Both the position numbers and the translations under genes were made by a program. This document shows positions 33,164-42,500 of a stretch of 64,000 nt of DNA, piece after piece. The notes below the pieces were generated by a model. That model had not been told where the DNA came from and searched no databases. It saw nothing but the letters and a program-made list of their open reading frames with translations. Each line of letters begins with the position of its first letter. Positions within the stretch are counted from its first letter, which is position 1. The stretch is from Agromyces terreus. Lineage in GTDB: Bacteria > Actinomycetota > Actinomycetes > Actinomycetales > Microbacteriaceae. The stretch spans positions 1 to 64,000 of the forward strand of contig NZ_WBIS01000004.1 of assembly GCF_009749465.1 (NCBI RefSeq). The letters are read 5' to 3'.

Positions 33164-33780
33164 CCGCGGTGGCTGGTCTCGAGACGGGCGCTGGTCTCGA
33201 GACGGGCGCTGCGCGCCCTCCTCGACCGGCGGATGCGGCTGGACGCCCTCCTCGACCGGCGGATGCGGCTGCGCGCCCTCCTCGACCGGCGGGGGCGGAC
33301 GCCCGTGCGTGGGACGTCGCGGCGACGGTGACCGACCCCGAGATCCCGGTGCTCACGATCGAGGACCTCGGCGTGCTGCGCTCGGCGTCCGTCGACGAGA
33401 CGGGAGCGGTTCGCGTGCAGCTCACGCCCACGTACAGCGGATGCCCCGCGCTCGACGCCATGCGCGACGACGTCGTGCTCGCACTCACGCACGCCGGCTA
33501 CGACGACGTGTCGGTCGAGCTCGTGCTCGCCCCCGCGTGGACCACCGACTGGATGAGCGAGGCCGGCAAGGCGAAGCTTCGCCGCTACGGCATCCAGGCG
33601 CCGACCGGCCGTGCCGCCGCGCGCGACGCCGGCCCCGTGCGCGTGCAGCTCGCGGTCAAGTGCCCGCGCTGCGACTCGCTGAACACCCGCGAACTCGCCC
33701 GCTTCGGCTCGACGTCGTGCAAGGCGCTCTACGAGTGCCGCGACTGCCTCGAGCCCTTCGACTACTTCAAGGTGCTGTGA
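33160..33780 (+). CDS. paaD: PaaD iron-sulphur maturation-like protein with repeat-encoded extension
   Basis: 206 residues from GTG 33160, which overlaps the paaC stop. The MIP18/DUF59-like core begins at about residue 49: TVTDPEIPVLTIEDLGVLR, then TPTYSGCPALDAM, and WTTDWMSEAGKAKLR. A four-Cys zinc-ribbon-like tail follows: VKCPRCDSLNT, TSCKALYECRDCLEPFDYFK. PaaD is needed for the iron-sulphur cofactor of the epoxygenase reductase. The first 45 residues are GLETGAGLETGA and three RPPRPADAA units from 30-bp repeats. No start codon lies between them and the conserved helix, so they must be read. Confidence 0.93.
   Translation: MTAVAGLETGAGLETGAARPPRPADAAGRPPRPADAAARPPRPAGADARAWDVAATVTDPEIPVLTIEDLGVLRSASVDETGAVRVQLTPTYSGCPALDAMRDDVVLALTHAGYDDVSVELVLAPAWTTDWMSEAGKAKLRRYGIQAPTGRAAARDAGPVRVQLAVKCPRCDSLNTRELARFGSTSCKALYECRDCLEPFDYFKVL
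33175..33300 (+). repeat. 18-bp and 30-bp tandem repeats at the start of paaD
   Basis: GGTCTCGAGACGGGCGCT occurs twice (33175 and 33193). Three 30-bp units follow, at 33211, 33241 and 33271, of the form GCGCGCCCTCCTCGACC plus GGCGGATGCGGCT. Both parts come from the GGTCTCGAGAC...CTCCTCGACCGGCGG element. Confidence 0.95.
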
Positions 33781-35174
33781 TGGCCGCGCGCAATCTGGGT
33801 TCCGTCGGTCGAGGAGGCGCGACAGCGCCGTCTCGAGACCTCGACGGTGGTGTCGACGGTGGTGTCGACGGTGGTCTCGACACGCCTCCTTCGTCGGCTG
33901 CTCGACCGGCGCCGGCGGTCTCGCAGGTCTCGCAGGTCTCGAGACGCTCCGCTCCTCGACCGGCGTCCGCTCCTCGACCGGCGTCCGCTCCTCGACCGGC
34001 CTCAGCCGCCGCAGAGGCGTTCCTCGCCGCGACCGTCGGCGGCGAGGCCGCCGCCACTCCCGAGGCATCCAAGCGTCGGCGGGCGCGGTTCCACTCGCTC
34101 GAGGTCGCCGAGGTCCGTCCGCTGACGGCCGACGCCGTCGAGGTCACGTTCGCCGTGCCGGCCGAACTCGCCGACGAGTACGCGTACCAGCCGGGCCAGT
34201 ACGTGGCCCTCCGCGCCGAGCTCGAGGGCCACGAGCGCCGCCGCAGCTACTCGATCTGCCGTTCGCCCTCGCGTGCGGCCGACGGCTCGGGCACGATCTC
34301 GGTCGGCATCAAGCGCGACCTCGGGGGGATCTTCTCGAGCTGGGCGAACACCGAGCTGAAGGCGGGCGATGCGCTCGACGTGATGAGCCCGCAGGGCACG
34401 TTCACCTCGACGCTCGAGGCGCTCGACGGCAAGCATGTCGTCGCGATCGCCGCGGGGTCGGGCATCACCCCGCTCATGGCGCTCGCCCAGACGGTGCTGG
34501 CCCGCTCCGAGACATCCGAATTCGAACTGGTCTACACGAACCGGTCGACGCTCGACGTGATGTTCCTCGAGGAGCTCGCCGAGCTGAAGGACCGCTACCC
34601 GTCGCGGCTCGCGCTGCACCACGTGCTCTCGCGCGAGCAGCGCACGGCGCCGCTGCTGTCGGGCCGCATCGACGCCGAGAAGCTCGGCACCATGCTCGAC
34701 GTGCTGATCCGGCCCGAGACGGTCGACGAGTGGTTCCTGTGCGGGCCGTTCGAGCTCGTGCAGCTCGCCCGCGACACCCTCGCCGCGAAGGGCGTGCCCG
34801 CCGAGCACGTGCGGTACGAGCTGTTCACGACCGACGCCGACCGCGTCGAGCCGCGCCACGGCCGCCCCGTCGAGGTGCGGCAGGGCGAGCGCACGTTCGC
34901 GATCGAGTTCACGCTCGACGGGCAGAGCTCGACCGTCGAGAGCCCGGTGTCGGCGAACGAGTCGATCCTGAACGCGGCGCTGCGCGTGCGCCCCGACGTG
35001 CCGTTCGCGTGCGCCGGCGGCGTGTGCGGAACCTGCCGGGCCCGCGTCACCGAGGGCGACGTGGCGATGACCGAGAACTACGCGCTCGAACCCGAAGAGC
35101 TCGAGCGCGGGTACGTGCTCACCTGCCAGTCGCACCCGACGTCCGACCGCGTGAGCGTCGACTATGACGTCTGA
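33780..35174 (+). CDS. paaE: Phenylacetyl-CoA epoxidase reductase with repeat-encoded extension
   Basis: 464 residues from ATG 33780 (TGATG overlap), about 100 longer than usual. The conserved protein begins at about residue 100 (RFHSLEVAEVRPLT). Next come the FAD site RRSYSICRSP, the NAD(P)H site AAGSGITPLMALA and LCGPFELVQ, and a C-terminal plant-type 2Fe-2S domain (CAGGVCGTCRARV, last Cys in LTCQSHP). It passes electrons from NAD(P)H to the PaaA di-iron centre. The first 85 residues are low-complexity and repeat-encoded (DGGVDGG, SQVSQVS, three SAPRPA units), with no internal start before the conserved part. Confidence 0.94.
   Translation: MAARNLGSVGRGGATAPSRDLDGGVDGGVDGGLDTPPSSAARPAPAVSQVSQVSRRSAPRPASAPRPASAPRPASAAAEAFLAATVGGEAAATPEASKRRRARFHSLEVAEVRPLTADAVEVTFAVPAELADEYAYQPGQYVALRAELEGHERRRSYSICRSPSRAADGSGTISVGIKRDLGGIFSSWANTELKAGDALDVMSPQGTFTSTLEALDGKHVVAIAAGSGITPLMALAQTVLARSETSEFELVYTNRSTLDVMFLEELAELKDRYPSRLALHHVLSREQRTAPLLSGRIDAEKLGTMLDVLIRPETVDEWFLCGPFELVQLARDTLAAKGVPAEHVRYELFTTDADRVEPRHGRPVEVRQGERTFAIEFTLDGQSSTVESPVSANESILNAALRVRPDVPFACAGGVCGTCRARVTEGDVAMTENYALEPEELERGYVLTCQSHPTSDRVSVDYDV
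33803..34001 (+). repeat. Composite of the same element with 12-, 9- and 18-bp arrays at the start of paaE
   Basis: An inverted full element (CGGTCGAGGAGG...GTCTCGAGACC, 33803-33840) is followed by three 12-bp TCGACGGTGGTG units from 33841 and CACGCCTCCTTCGTCGG. GTCTCGCAG repeats follow at about 33918. Three 18-bp TCCGCTCCTCGACCGGCG units end the array, at 33948, 33966 and 33984. All periods are multiples of three. Confidence 0.92.
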
Positions 35175-35210
35175 CCCGCTCGAGCTCGCCGCACGAGAGA
35201 GGAACCGAAC

Positions 35211-35996
35211 GTGATCGAGATGAGCGTGGGCGACGGCGTCGCCGAGATCGTGCTGAACGCCCCCGAGAAGCTCAACGCGCTCGACGAGCGGGCGCTCGAC
35301 GAGCTCGGTGAGGCGTACGGCGAGGCCGACCGGATGTCGCAGCGCGGCGACGTGTGCGCGCTCGTGCTCCGCGGCGAGGGGCGCGCGTTCTGCGCGGGCC
35401 GCGACATCTCGGGCGTGGATCCGCGCGAGGACGACGTGCTCGGCTACCTCGGCGGGCGCGTGCAGCCGCTGCTGGAGCGCATGGCCGCCTTCCCCGCGCC
35501 CACGTTCGCGGTCGCGCACGGCGCGTGCCTCGGCGTCGGACTCGGGCTGCTCGTGGCATCCGACATCGTGTACGTCGCCGACACCGCGAAGATCGGCTCG
35601 CCGTTCGCGAACCTCGGCGCGACGCTCGACTCGGGCGGACACGCCCTTTTCGTCGAACGCCTCGGTGCGCACCGCACCATGGACCTCATCGTCACAGGCC
35701 GGCTCATGTCGGGCACCGAGGCGGTCGCCGCGGGGTTGTTCTCGCAGGTGTTCCCGTCCGATGCGGTGACGGATGCCGCCCGCTCCGCGGCACGCGTCGC
35801 GGCGACGGGGGCGACGCAGGCGTTCGTCGCGTCGAAGGCGCTCGTGGCATCCCTGCGCGACGACCGGCTCGGCCTCTGGGCGTCGATGGCCGACGAGAAC
35901 CGCGCCCAGGCCGCCCTGTGCGAGACATCCGACTACCGCGAGGGATTCGCCGCGTTCCAGGAGAAGCGACGGCCGACCTTCACCGGCCGCGCCTGA
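35211..35996 (+). CDS. paaG: Enoyl-CoA hydratase/isomerase, ring-1,2-epoxyphenylacetyl-CoA isomerase type
   Basis: 261 residues from GTG 35211 with GAGAGGA upstream, 36 bases after paaE. Crotonase fold: oxyanion loops FCAGRDISGVDP and ACLGVGLGLLVASDIVYV, then the SPFANLGATLDSGG segment in which D replaces the usual catalytic Glu position, as in PaaG-type isomerases. In the pathway PaaG isomerises the epoxide to oxepin-CoA and shifts a double bond later. paaG rather than paaF is chosen from context (it follows paaE) and that Asp; the assignment could be swapped with the gene at 17627. Confidence 0.8.
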   Translation: MIEMSVGDGVAEIVLNAPEKLNALDERALDELGEAYGEADRMSQRGDVCALVLRGEGRAFCAGRDISGVDPREDDVLGYLGGRVQPLLERMAAFPAPTFAVAHGACLGVGLGLLVASDIVYVADTAKIGSPFANLGATLDSGGHALFVERLGAHRTMDLIVTGRLMSGTEAVAAGLFSQVFPSDAVTDAARSAARVAATGATQAFVASKALVASLRDDRLGLWASMADENRAQAALCETSDYREGFAAFQEKRRPTFTGRA

Positions 35997-36042
35997 GCGC
36001 GGGCCGCGCCTGAGCGCGGGCCGGGCCTGAGCGCAGGCCGGC
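35993..36042. repeat. Short GC-rich direct repeats after paaG
   Basis: GCCTGAGCGCGGGCCG(C/G) occurs about three times in tandem from the paaG stop. Its second and third copies differ by single bases. The repeat may have duplicated the paaG stop region. Confidence 0.75.
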
Positions 36043-36105
36043 GCACCGCCGCACCCGCGCACCCGCACCCCGACGCCCGGGCGCGAACCGACACGCGGCC
36101 CGGGC

Positions 36106-36486
36106 TCAGCGCACGTCGTCGGCCCGCGGCATCCGGGCGGCGTCCTGGTCGTGCTCGGCGATGTCGCGTCCGAGATCGTCATCGAGGAGCAGGTCGCGGC
36201 GCACGTGGTCGCTGCGGTACGCCGAGCGGCCGAGCATGTGGGCGGTCATCGGCTGGGTGAGCAGCTGGAACGTCATCACGAGCACGACGGTCGTGAGCAC
36301 GCCCCACGTCGGCACCTGCACGACGATCGCGACGAGGATCGCGGCGAGCCCGAGCACCTGCGGCTTCGTCGCCGCGTGCAGCCGGGTGAGCACGTCGGGC
36401 AGCCGCACGATGCCGATGCCCGCGGCCATCGAGAGGAAGCCGCTCACGAGCACGAGCAGCCCGACGGCGATCTCGGCGGCGCTCAC
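36106..36486 (-). CDS. mrpG: Mrp Na+/H+ antiporter subunit G
   Basis: 126 residues from GTG 36486, which overlaps the mrpF stop. Three transmembrane helices with the MrpG pattern GFLSMAAGIGIVRLPDVLTRLHAATKP and QVPTWGVLTTVVLVMTFQLL (the first quoted as GIVRLPDVLTRLHAATKP). The tail is polar. MrpG is a small membrane subunit needed for full antiport activity. It is the last gene of the operon, converging with paaG. Confidence 0.93.
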   Translation of the reverse strand: MSAAEIAVGLLVLVSGFLSMAAGIGIVRLPDVLTRLHAATKPQVLGLAAILVAIVVQVPTWGVLTTVVLVMTFQLLTQPMTAHMLGRSAYRSDHVRRDLLLDDDLGRDIAEHDQDAARMPRADDVR

Positions 36487-36755
36487 GAGGCATCCTGCTT
36501 TCCCATGAAGCGGGCGATCGAGATCGACCCGACGACCGCGAACATCGCGAGCACGAGCATCACCACGAGGGTGTCGGTGTGCTTGTTGATCGCCATCTCG
36601 GCGCCGAGCGCGCAGATCGCGATGGCGAGCAGCACGTCGGTGGCGAGGGTGCGGTCGAGGATCGACGGGCCCTTGATGATGCGGATGACGGCGGCGATCG
36701 CGCCGATGCCGAACATGATGCCCGCGATGATGCTCACGACGGTCAGGAAGGTCAT
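36483..36755 (-). CDS. mrpF: Mrp Na+/H+ antiporter subunit F
   Basis: 90 residues, three transmembrane segments. The family pattern RIIKGPSILDRTLATDVL (residues about 26-43) and the end VVGSISIARFMGKQD are clear. Overlaps mrpE and mrpG by four bases each. MrpF is an accessory membrane subunit of the cation/proton antiporter. Confidence 0.93.
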   Translation of the reverse strand: MTFLTVVSIIAGIMFGIGAIAAVIRIIKGPSILDRTLATDVLLAIAICALGAEMAINKHTDTLVVMLVLAMFAVVGSISIARFMGKQDAS

Positions 36756-37390
36756 GCGTCGCCTCCATTCGATTCGGATGCGCCGTGGCGCCCGCCCGGC
36801 GAAGTGCCGGCTGCACGGCGCTCGCGCCTCGCCTCGCGCACCGACTCCGCCTGCTCGCGCGTGCCGATCGCGAGCACGATGCGCTCCTCGGTGCCGAGCA
36901 CCGACCGGTGCATGCGCTCGATGTCGGCGTGGGTGCGGGTGCCGAGCGCGTGCAGGTACAGCAGACCCCGCTCGCGGTCGATGTCGACGACGACGGTTCC
37001 GGGCACCACCGAGATCGCCTCGGCGGTCAGGGTGGTCACGAGGTCGGATCGGGTGAGCAGCTGCACCGCGATGATCGAGCTCATGGGCTTCCACCACGGG
37101 TTGATCGAGAAGTACGCGACCTGGAGCGAGGCGACGACCACGTCGAAGATCATGCGGAGGCCGAGCAGCAGGCCGCGCCACGGGTTGAAGCGCCCGCTGA
37201 GCAGCACGGGCGGCAGGTACAGCGCCCGCGTCACGAGCACGGCGAGCAGGATGCCCGTCGTGATGGTGAGCGCGTCGATGTGATCCCACAGGAAGCACCA
37301 CAGGGCGACGAGCGCGACGAGCAGGGGGAGCTGGCGCCAGACGCTCCACCAGCGCGACATCTCGGCCTCGGGGAGGTGGTCGGGGGTCAC
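36752..37390 (-). CDS. mrpE: Mrp Na+/H+ antiporter subunit E
   Basis: 212 residues from GTG 37390, overlapping the mrpD stop. Two N-terminal helices (LPLLVALVALWCFLW and ITTGILLAVLVTRALYLP) precede the MrpE core LRMIFDVVVASLQVAYFSI and the motif TAEAISVVPGTVVVDIDRE. A C-terminal charged tail of about 45 residues (EARRERRAAGTSPGG) is longer than usual. MrpE is a non-catalytic subunit of the complex. Confidence 0.93.
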   Translation of the reverse strand: MTPDHLPEAEMSRWWSVWRQLPLLVALVALWCFLWDHIDALTITTGILLAVLVTRALYLPPVLLSGRFNPWRGLLLGLRMIFDVVVASLQVAYFSINPWWKPMSSIIAVQLLTRSDLVTTLTAEAISVVPGTVVVDIDRERGLLYLHALGTRTHADIERMHRSVLGTEERIVLAIGTREQAESVREARRERRAAGTSPGGRHGASESNGGDA

Positions 37391-38967
37391 GGCGCACCTC
37401 CGGGGAACACGAGCGAGACGTAGACCGCCGGGTCGGTGAGGTTCGAGGCGGCTCGGTCGGCGAGGCCGAAGATCGGGCCGGCGAACACGGTCAGCAGCAC
37501 GGTGACGACCACGAGCACGGTCGTCGCCGCGACCATGAGGGTCGGGGTCGACTTCGTGGCCGTGACGGTCGCGCCCTCGGGTGCTTCGACGACGGATCCG
37601 AGCAGCACCGACTCGTAGCCCTCGAGCTCGTCGCGGCCGCGCCAGAACGCCATGTTCCAGAACCGGGTGAGTGCGTACAGCGTGATGAGCGACGTGATCG
37701 CCCCCGCCGCGATGACGGCCCACACGAGCCACGCCGTCTCGGGGTCGGCCGCCGCCTGCTCGCCGCCCGCGAGGAAGAGCCCGGTCTTGCCGAGGAAGCC
37801 CGAGAACGGCGGGATGCCGCCGAGGTTCAGCGCCGGGATGAAGAACAGGATCGCGAGGAACGGCGAGGCCTTCAGCAGCCCGGCGAGGCGGTTGATCGAG
37901 GTGGCCCCGCCGAAGCGCTCGATGAGGCCGGTCGTGAGGAAGAGGCTCGTCTGCACCGTGATGTGGTGCACGACGTAGTAGATCGTCGCGGTCATGCCGA
38001 GCTGCGTGCCGAGGGCGATGCCGAAGATCATGTAACCGATGTGGCTCACGAGCGTGAACGAGAGCAGGCGCTTGATGTCGGCCTGGGTGAGCGCGCCGAG
38101 GATGCCGATGAGCATCGTGAGCCCGCCCACCACGAGCAGCAGCACCGACAGGTCGTGGTCGGCGAAGATCAGCGTCTCGGTGCGGATGATGGCGTACACG
38201 CCGACCTTCGTGAGGAGGCCGGCGAACACGGCCGTGACCGGTGCGGGCGCCGTCGGGTACGAGTCGGGCAGCCAGAACGACAGCGGGAACACCGCCGCCT
38301 TGATGCCGAACGCGATGAGCAGCAGCAGGTGCAGCACGAGCTGCACCTGGTCGGGGAGCTCGCCGATGCGCACCGACAGCTGCGCGAGGTTCGCGGTGCC
38401 GGTCGCCCCGTAGACGAGGGCGATCGCGCTGAGGAAGAACAGCGACGAGACGAGGCTCACGATGATGTACGTGACGCCCGCACGGATGCGCTCGCCGGTG
38501 CCGCCGAGGGTCAGCAGCACGTAGCTCGCCGAGAGCAGGATCTCGAAGCCGACGTAGAGGTTGAAGAGGTCGCCGGCGATGAACGCGTTGAAGACGCCGG
38601 CCGACAGGATGAGATAGCTCGGGTGGAAGATCGACACCGGCGTCTCGCGGTGGCGGTCGGCGACGCCCTGGCCGACGGCGTACACGAGCACGACGAGCAG
38701 CACGATCGCGGACACGAGCAGCATGATCGCCGAGAGCCGGTCGACCACGAGCACGATGCCGTACGGCGCGGGCCATGCCCCCACGGTGACCGCCACGGGC
38801 TCGCCGCCGTCGACGATCGCCAGCAGCACGGCCGCGATGACCGCCACGGCCGCGAGCGCCACGACGCTCACCACGACCTGCGCGCGACGGTGGCGCCCGA
38901 GGATCAGGGCGGATGCCGCGCCGAGCAGCGGCAGCAGCACGACGAGGGGCACGAGGGCGGCGGTCAT
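37387..38967 (-). CDS. mrpD: Mrp Na+/H+ antiporter subunit D
   Basis: 526 residues with about 14 transmembrane helices. It belongs to the proton-translocating NuoL/M/N-like family: GDLFNLYVGFEILLSASYVL carries the conserved membrane Glu, GIKAAVFPLSFWLPDSYPTA the conserved Lys and HxxP-like loop, and ADIKRLLSFTLVSHIGYM the second. Antiport subunits D and A are thought to carry ions. The gene overlaps mrpC and mrpE by four bases. Confidence 0.95.
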   Translation of the reverse strand: MTAALVPLVVLLPLLGAASALILGRHRRAQVVVSVVALAAVAVIAAVLLAIVDGGEPVAVTVGAWPAPYGIVLVVDRLSAIMLLVSAIVLLVVLVYAVGQGVADRHRETPVSIFHPSYLILSAGVFNAFIAGDLFNLYVGFEILLSASYVLLTLGGTGERIRAGVTYIIVSLVSSLFFLSAIALVYGATGTANLAQLSVRIGELPDQVQLVLHLLLLIAFGIKAAVFPLSFWLPDSYPTAPAPVTAVFAGLLTKVGVYAIIRTETLIFADHDLSVLLLVVGGLTMLIGILGALTQADIKRLLSFTLVSHIGYMIFGIALGTQLGMTATIYYVVHHITVQTSLFLTTGLIERFGGATSINRLAGLLKASPFLAILFFIPALNLGGIPPFSGFLGKTGLFLAGGEQAAADPETAWLVWAVIAAGAITSLITLYALTRFWNMAFWRGRDELEGYESVLLGSVVEAPEGATVTATKSTPTLMVAATTVLVVVTVLLTVFAGPIFGLADRAASNLTDPAVYVSLVFPGGAP

Positions 38968-39500
38968 CGGTCTGCCTCCGGTCGCTCGGCGGAGCCCGCC
39001 TCGAGGTCGTCGCGAGCGGATGCCTCGAGCTCGAGCTCGTCGTCGAGCGCGCGGTCGTACTCTTCATCGCTGGCCTCGATGAGCTCCTGCACGGCGGCGT
39101 CGTCGGCCGCGGAGATGCGGAACAGGTCGGCGGCCTCTTCGGCGTCGTGCAGGTCTTCGTCCTCGTCGTCGATGAGGTCGCCCTTCGCGCCGAGCTGCGC
39201 GAGCCACCACGAGCGGTAGATGAGGGCGAGCATGAACGCCGTGATGCCGAGGTTGATGACGATCGCGGTGAGCACGAACACCTGCGGCAGCGGATCGGAG
39301 ATCTCGTCGGCGTCGACGCCCTCGCCGAGGATGGGGGCCAGCCCTGGCGCGCCGCTCATGAGGTAGATGAGCACGTTGACGGCGTTGCCGACGAGCAGGA
39401 ACCCGATGAGCACGCGGGTGAGGCTGCGCTCGAGCATGATCGTGATGCCCGCGCCGAACATGACGGCCATCAGGACGACGAGGGTGAGCGAGGCGGTCAT
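38964..39500 (-). CDS. mrpC: Mrp Na+/H+ antiporter subunit C
   Basis: 178 residues. Residues 1-105 hold the three helices of a NuoK-like MrpC (MFGAGITIMLERSLTRVLIG, LLVGNAVNVLIYLMSG, QVFVLTAIVINLGITAFML). The remaining 70 residues are a very acidic tail (DDEDEDLHDAEEAADLF, ASDEEYDRALDDELELEAS) not found in typical MrpC of about 115 residues. Four-base overlaps with mrpA and mrpD. Confidence 0.93.
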   Translation of the reverse strand: MTASLTLVVLMAVMFGAGITIMLERSLTRVLIGFLLVGNAVNVLIYLMSGAPGLAPILGEGVDADEISDPLPQVFVLTAIVINLGITAFMLALIYRSWWLAQLGAKGDLIDDEDEDLHDAEEAADLFRISAADDAAVQELIEASDEEYDRALDDELELEASARDDLEAGSAERPEADR

Positions 39501-42500
39501 GCGCGGCCTCCCTCGGCGGGCTCGGGCTCGGGCTCGCGCTCGGACTGCGCGGGGTCGGCGGGCGTGCGAATCGACCCGCTGGGCGTGGGGTCGGGCAGTG
39601 CGGTCGGCGCGGGCCGGGCCGGCACCGCGGCGGTCGGGGCGGGCTCGGGGTCGTCGAGGCCGGTATCGGCCTCCTCCTGCTGCCGGTCGACCTCCCCGCC
39701 GAGCGAGCGCAGGATGTCGAGCACGAGCCCGATGACCACGAGGTAGACGCCGATGTCGAAGAGCGTGGACGTGCCGATCGAGATGGTGCCGAGCACCGGC
39801 ACCTCGGCTTCGAACCAGGCGGACTCGAGGGCCGCCCCGCCGAAGAGCAGCGAGCCGGCGGCGGTGCCGGCGGCGAGCAGGAGCCCGGTGCCGAGCAGTC
39901 GCCCCGCATCGACGGGCGCGGCCTCGCCGAGTTCGTAGCGCCCGCCCGCGAGGTAGCGTGCGACGAGCGCGAGACCTGCGAGCAGGCCGCCGGCGAAGCC
40001 GCCGCCCGGGGCGTTGTGCCCCACGAAGAGCAGGTACACCGACACGACGATCGCCGGGTGGAACAGCAGTCGCACGAGCACCTCGATGAGGATCGAGCGG
40101 TTGCGCGGCGAGATGGTGCGCCCGGCGATGAGCCACGTCTGCCGCGTCGAGGCGGCCTCGGCCGCGGCATCGGTCTCGCCGTCGGTGTCGGCCAGGCTCG
40201 TGCGGGGGGCGCGGATGCTGGACGCGGCCTCGGGCAGCGGGCGCGTGCGGTTGCGCCGGTCGAGCCCGAGGTCGCCGTCGTCGAGGCGCGGCGCCCCGCC
40301 CGTGCGGCCCGAGACGAAGATGAGGCTCGCGACGCCCGTCGCGACGGCGACGAGCACCGAGATCTCGCCGAGGGTGTCCCACGCGCGGATGTCGACGAGC
40401 ATGACGTTCACGATGTTCTTGCCGTGCGCCTCGAGGGCGAGGGCCGGCAGCCCGTCGGCGATGGTCGGCTCGACCCGGGCCCCGAGGGCGACGAGTCCGA
40501 TGACGCCCATGACGATGCCCGAGAGTGCGCCGATGACGCTGCGGGCGAGTTTGTGGACGGGCGGGTTGCGCTGCGCGATCTGCTTCGGCAGCCGGCGCAG
40601 CACGAGCACGAACACGACGATGACGATGGTCTCGACGAGCGCCTGCGTGAGCGCGAGATCGGGCGCGCCCGACATGCCGAACAGCACGACGAGCCCGTAT
40701 CCGGTGACGCTCACGAGGAGCACCGCGGCCATGCGCTGCCGCACGACCACGGCCGCGACCGCGGCGATGCACATCACGAACGCGATGAACGGCTGCGCCG
40801 GGTAGTCCCAGAGGCGGACGTCGTCGGCCCAGCCGGCGTCGAGGATCGCCGCCGTGCCGAGGCCGCCGATGAACACGGCGAGGATGATCGACAGGTAGCC
40901 GGGCAGCCCCCGTGACTGGATCGCGGTGGTCAGCGACGCGGCGAGCCGGTCGACGACGGAGACGATGCCCAGGTAGCCGCGGCTCGCGTCGACGACCGGC
41001 GCCACCGCGGCCTGCAGGCGGGCGACGCCCCGCCTCGCCCAGACGAGCACGCCGCCGAGCGCGAAGACCCCGAGCGAGATCCACAGCGCGGGCTCGAACC
41101 CGTGCCAGAGGGCCAGATGCGCGTGCCCGCCGGGGAACACGTCGGCGTACGCGGCGAGCAGGGGTTCGATGAACGAGACGCCGAGGGCCGTGACGAGGCC
41201 GGCGAGCGCGAGGGTCGCCGGCGCGACGACGATCGCCGCGCCGGTCGCGTGCAGCGGGGTCGGCGGCACGTCGGGCTTGGTCGAGAACGCCCCCCAGAGG
41301 AAGCGGACCGTGTACGCGACCGTCAGCACCGAACCGGCAACCGCGCCGATGAGGGCGACCCACGCCCAGAGCGCGACCGAACCGCCCTCGGCCTGCGCGT
41401 CGAGCAGGGCCGTGAACACGCCCTCCTTCGCCACGAATCCCAGCAGCGGCGGGACGCCGGCCATCGAGGCGCCGGCGAGCACGGCCACGGCGGCGAGCAC
41501 CGGCATCCGTCGCCCGAGACCCGAGAGCCGGCGCCAGTCGCGCGTGCCCGCGGCGTGGTCGACGATGCCGACCGTGAGGAACAGCGTCGCCTTGAACAGC
41601 GCGTGCGCGAGCAGCAGCGCCACGCCCGCGAGGGCGGCGTCGCGCGTGCCGAAGCCCGTGACGAGCACGAGGAACCCGAGCTGGCTGACCGTGCCGTAGG
41701 CCAGCAGGAGCTTCAGGTCGTACTGCCGCAGGGCCCGCCAGCCGCCGACGAGCATCGTGAAGGCGCCGAGGCCGATGACGATCGGATGCCACACCTCGAG
41801 GTCTGCGTACCCGGGGGCGAGGCGCGCCACGAGGTAGACGCCGGCCTTGACCATCGCCGCGGCGTGCAGGTACGCCGACACGGGCGTCGGGGCCGCCATC
41901 GCGGCCGGGAGCCAGAAGTGGAACGGCACGAGCGCGCTCTTGGAGATCGCTCCGAGCAGCACGAGCGCGATGCCCCACTCGCCCGCGGCGCCCGCGACGG
42001 GGTTGGCGACGAGCTCGGAGAGCGAGGTGGTGCCGCCCGCGACGGCGAGCACGACGAGGCCGACGAGCATCGCGAGCCCGCCGAACGTCGTCACGGTGAG
42101 GGCCTGCAGCGCCGCTCCGCGGCTCTCCTTGCGACCCGTGTAGTGCCCGATGAGGAGGTACGACAGCACGCTCGTCGCCTCCCAGAAGACGAAGAGCACG
42201 AACACGTCGTCGGCCGTGACGAGGCCGAACATGACGCCCGCGAACGCGAGCAGCAGCGCCGCGAACCGGCCGAGCGCGGGCTCGTCGTCGGCGAAGTACC
42301 AGGTGCAGTAGAGCAGCACGAGCGCGCCGATGCCCGTCACCACGAGGGCGAGGACGAGCGCGAGCGCGTCGAGCCGGAAGCTCAGAGCGATGTCGAGCCG
42401 GGGGATCCATTCGACGGTCTCGACGACCGGGGCGCCGTCGAGGACCCCCGGCATCCAGGTCAGCAGCAGGACGAATGCCGCTGCGGGCACCAATGCGATG

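Noticed and set aside
33841-33876. A novel signal peptide or collagen-like tract at the start of PaaE (DGGVDGG)
   Set aside because: It comes from a 12-bp tandem repeat in an insertion region, lacks hydrophobic residues, and is not conserved in the family.
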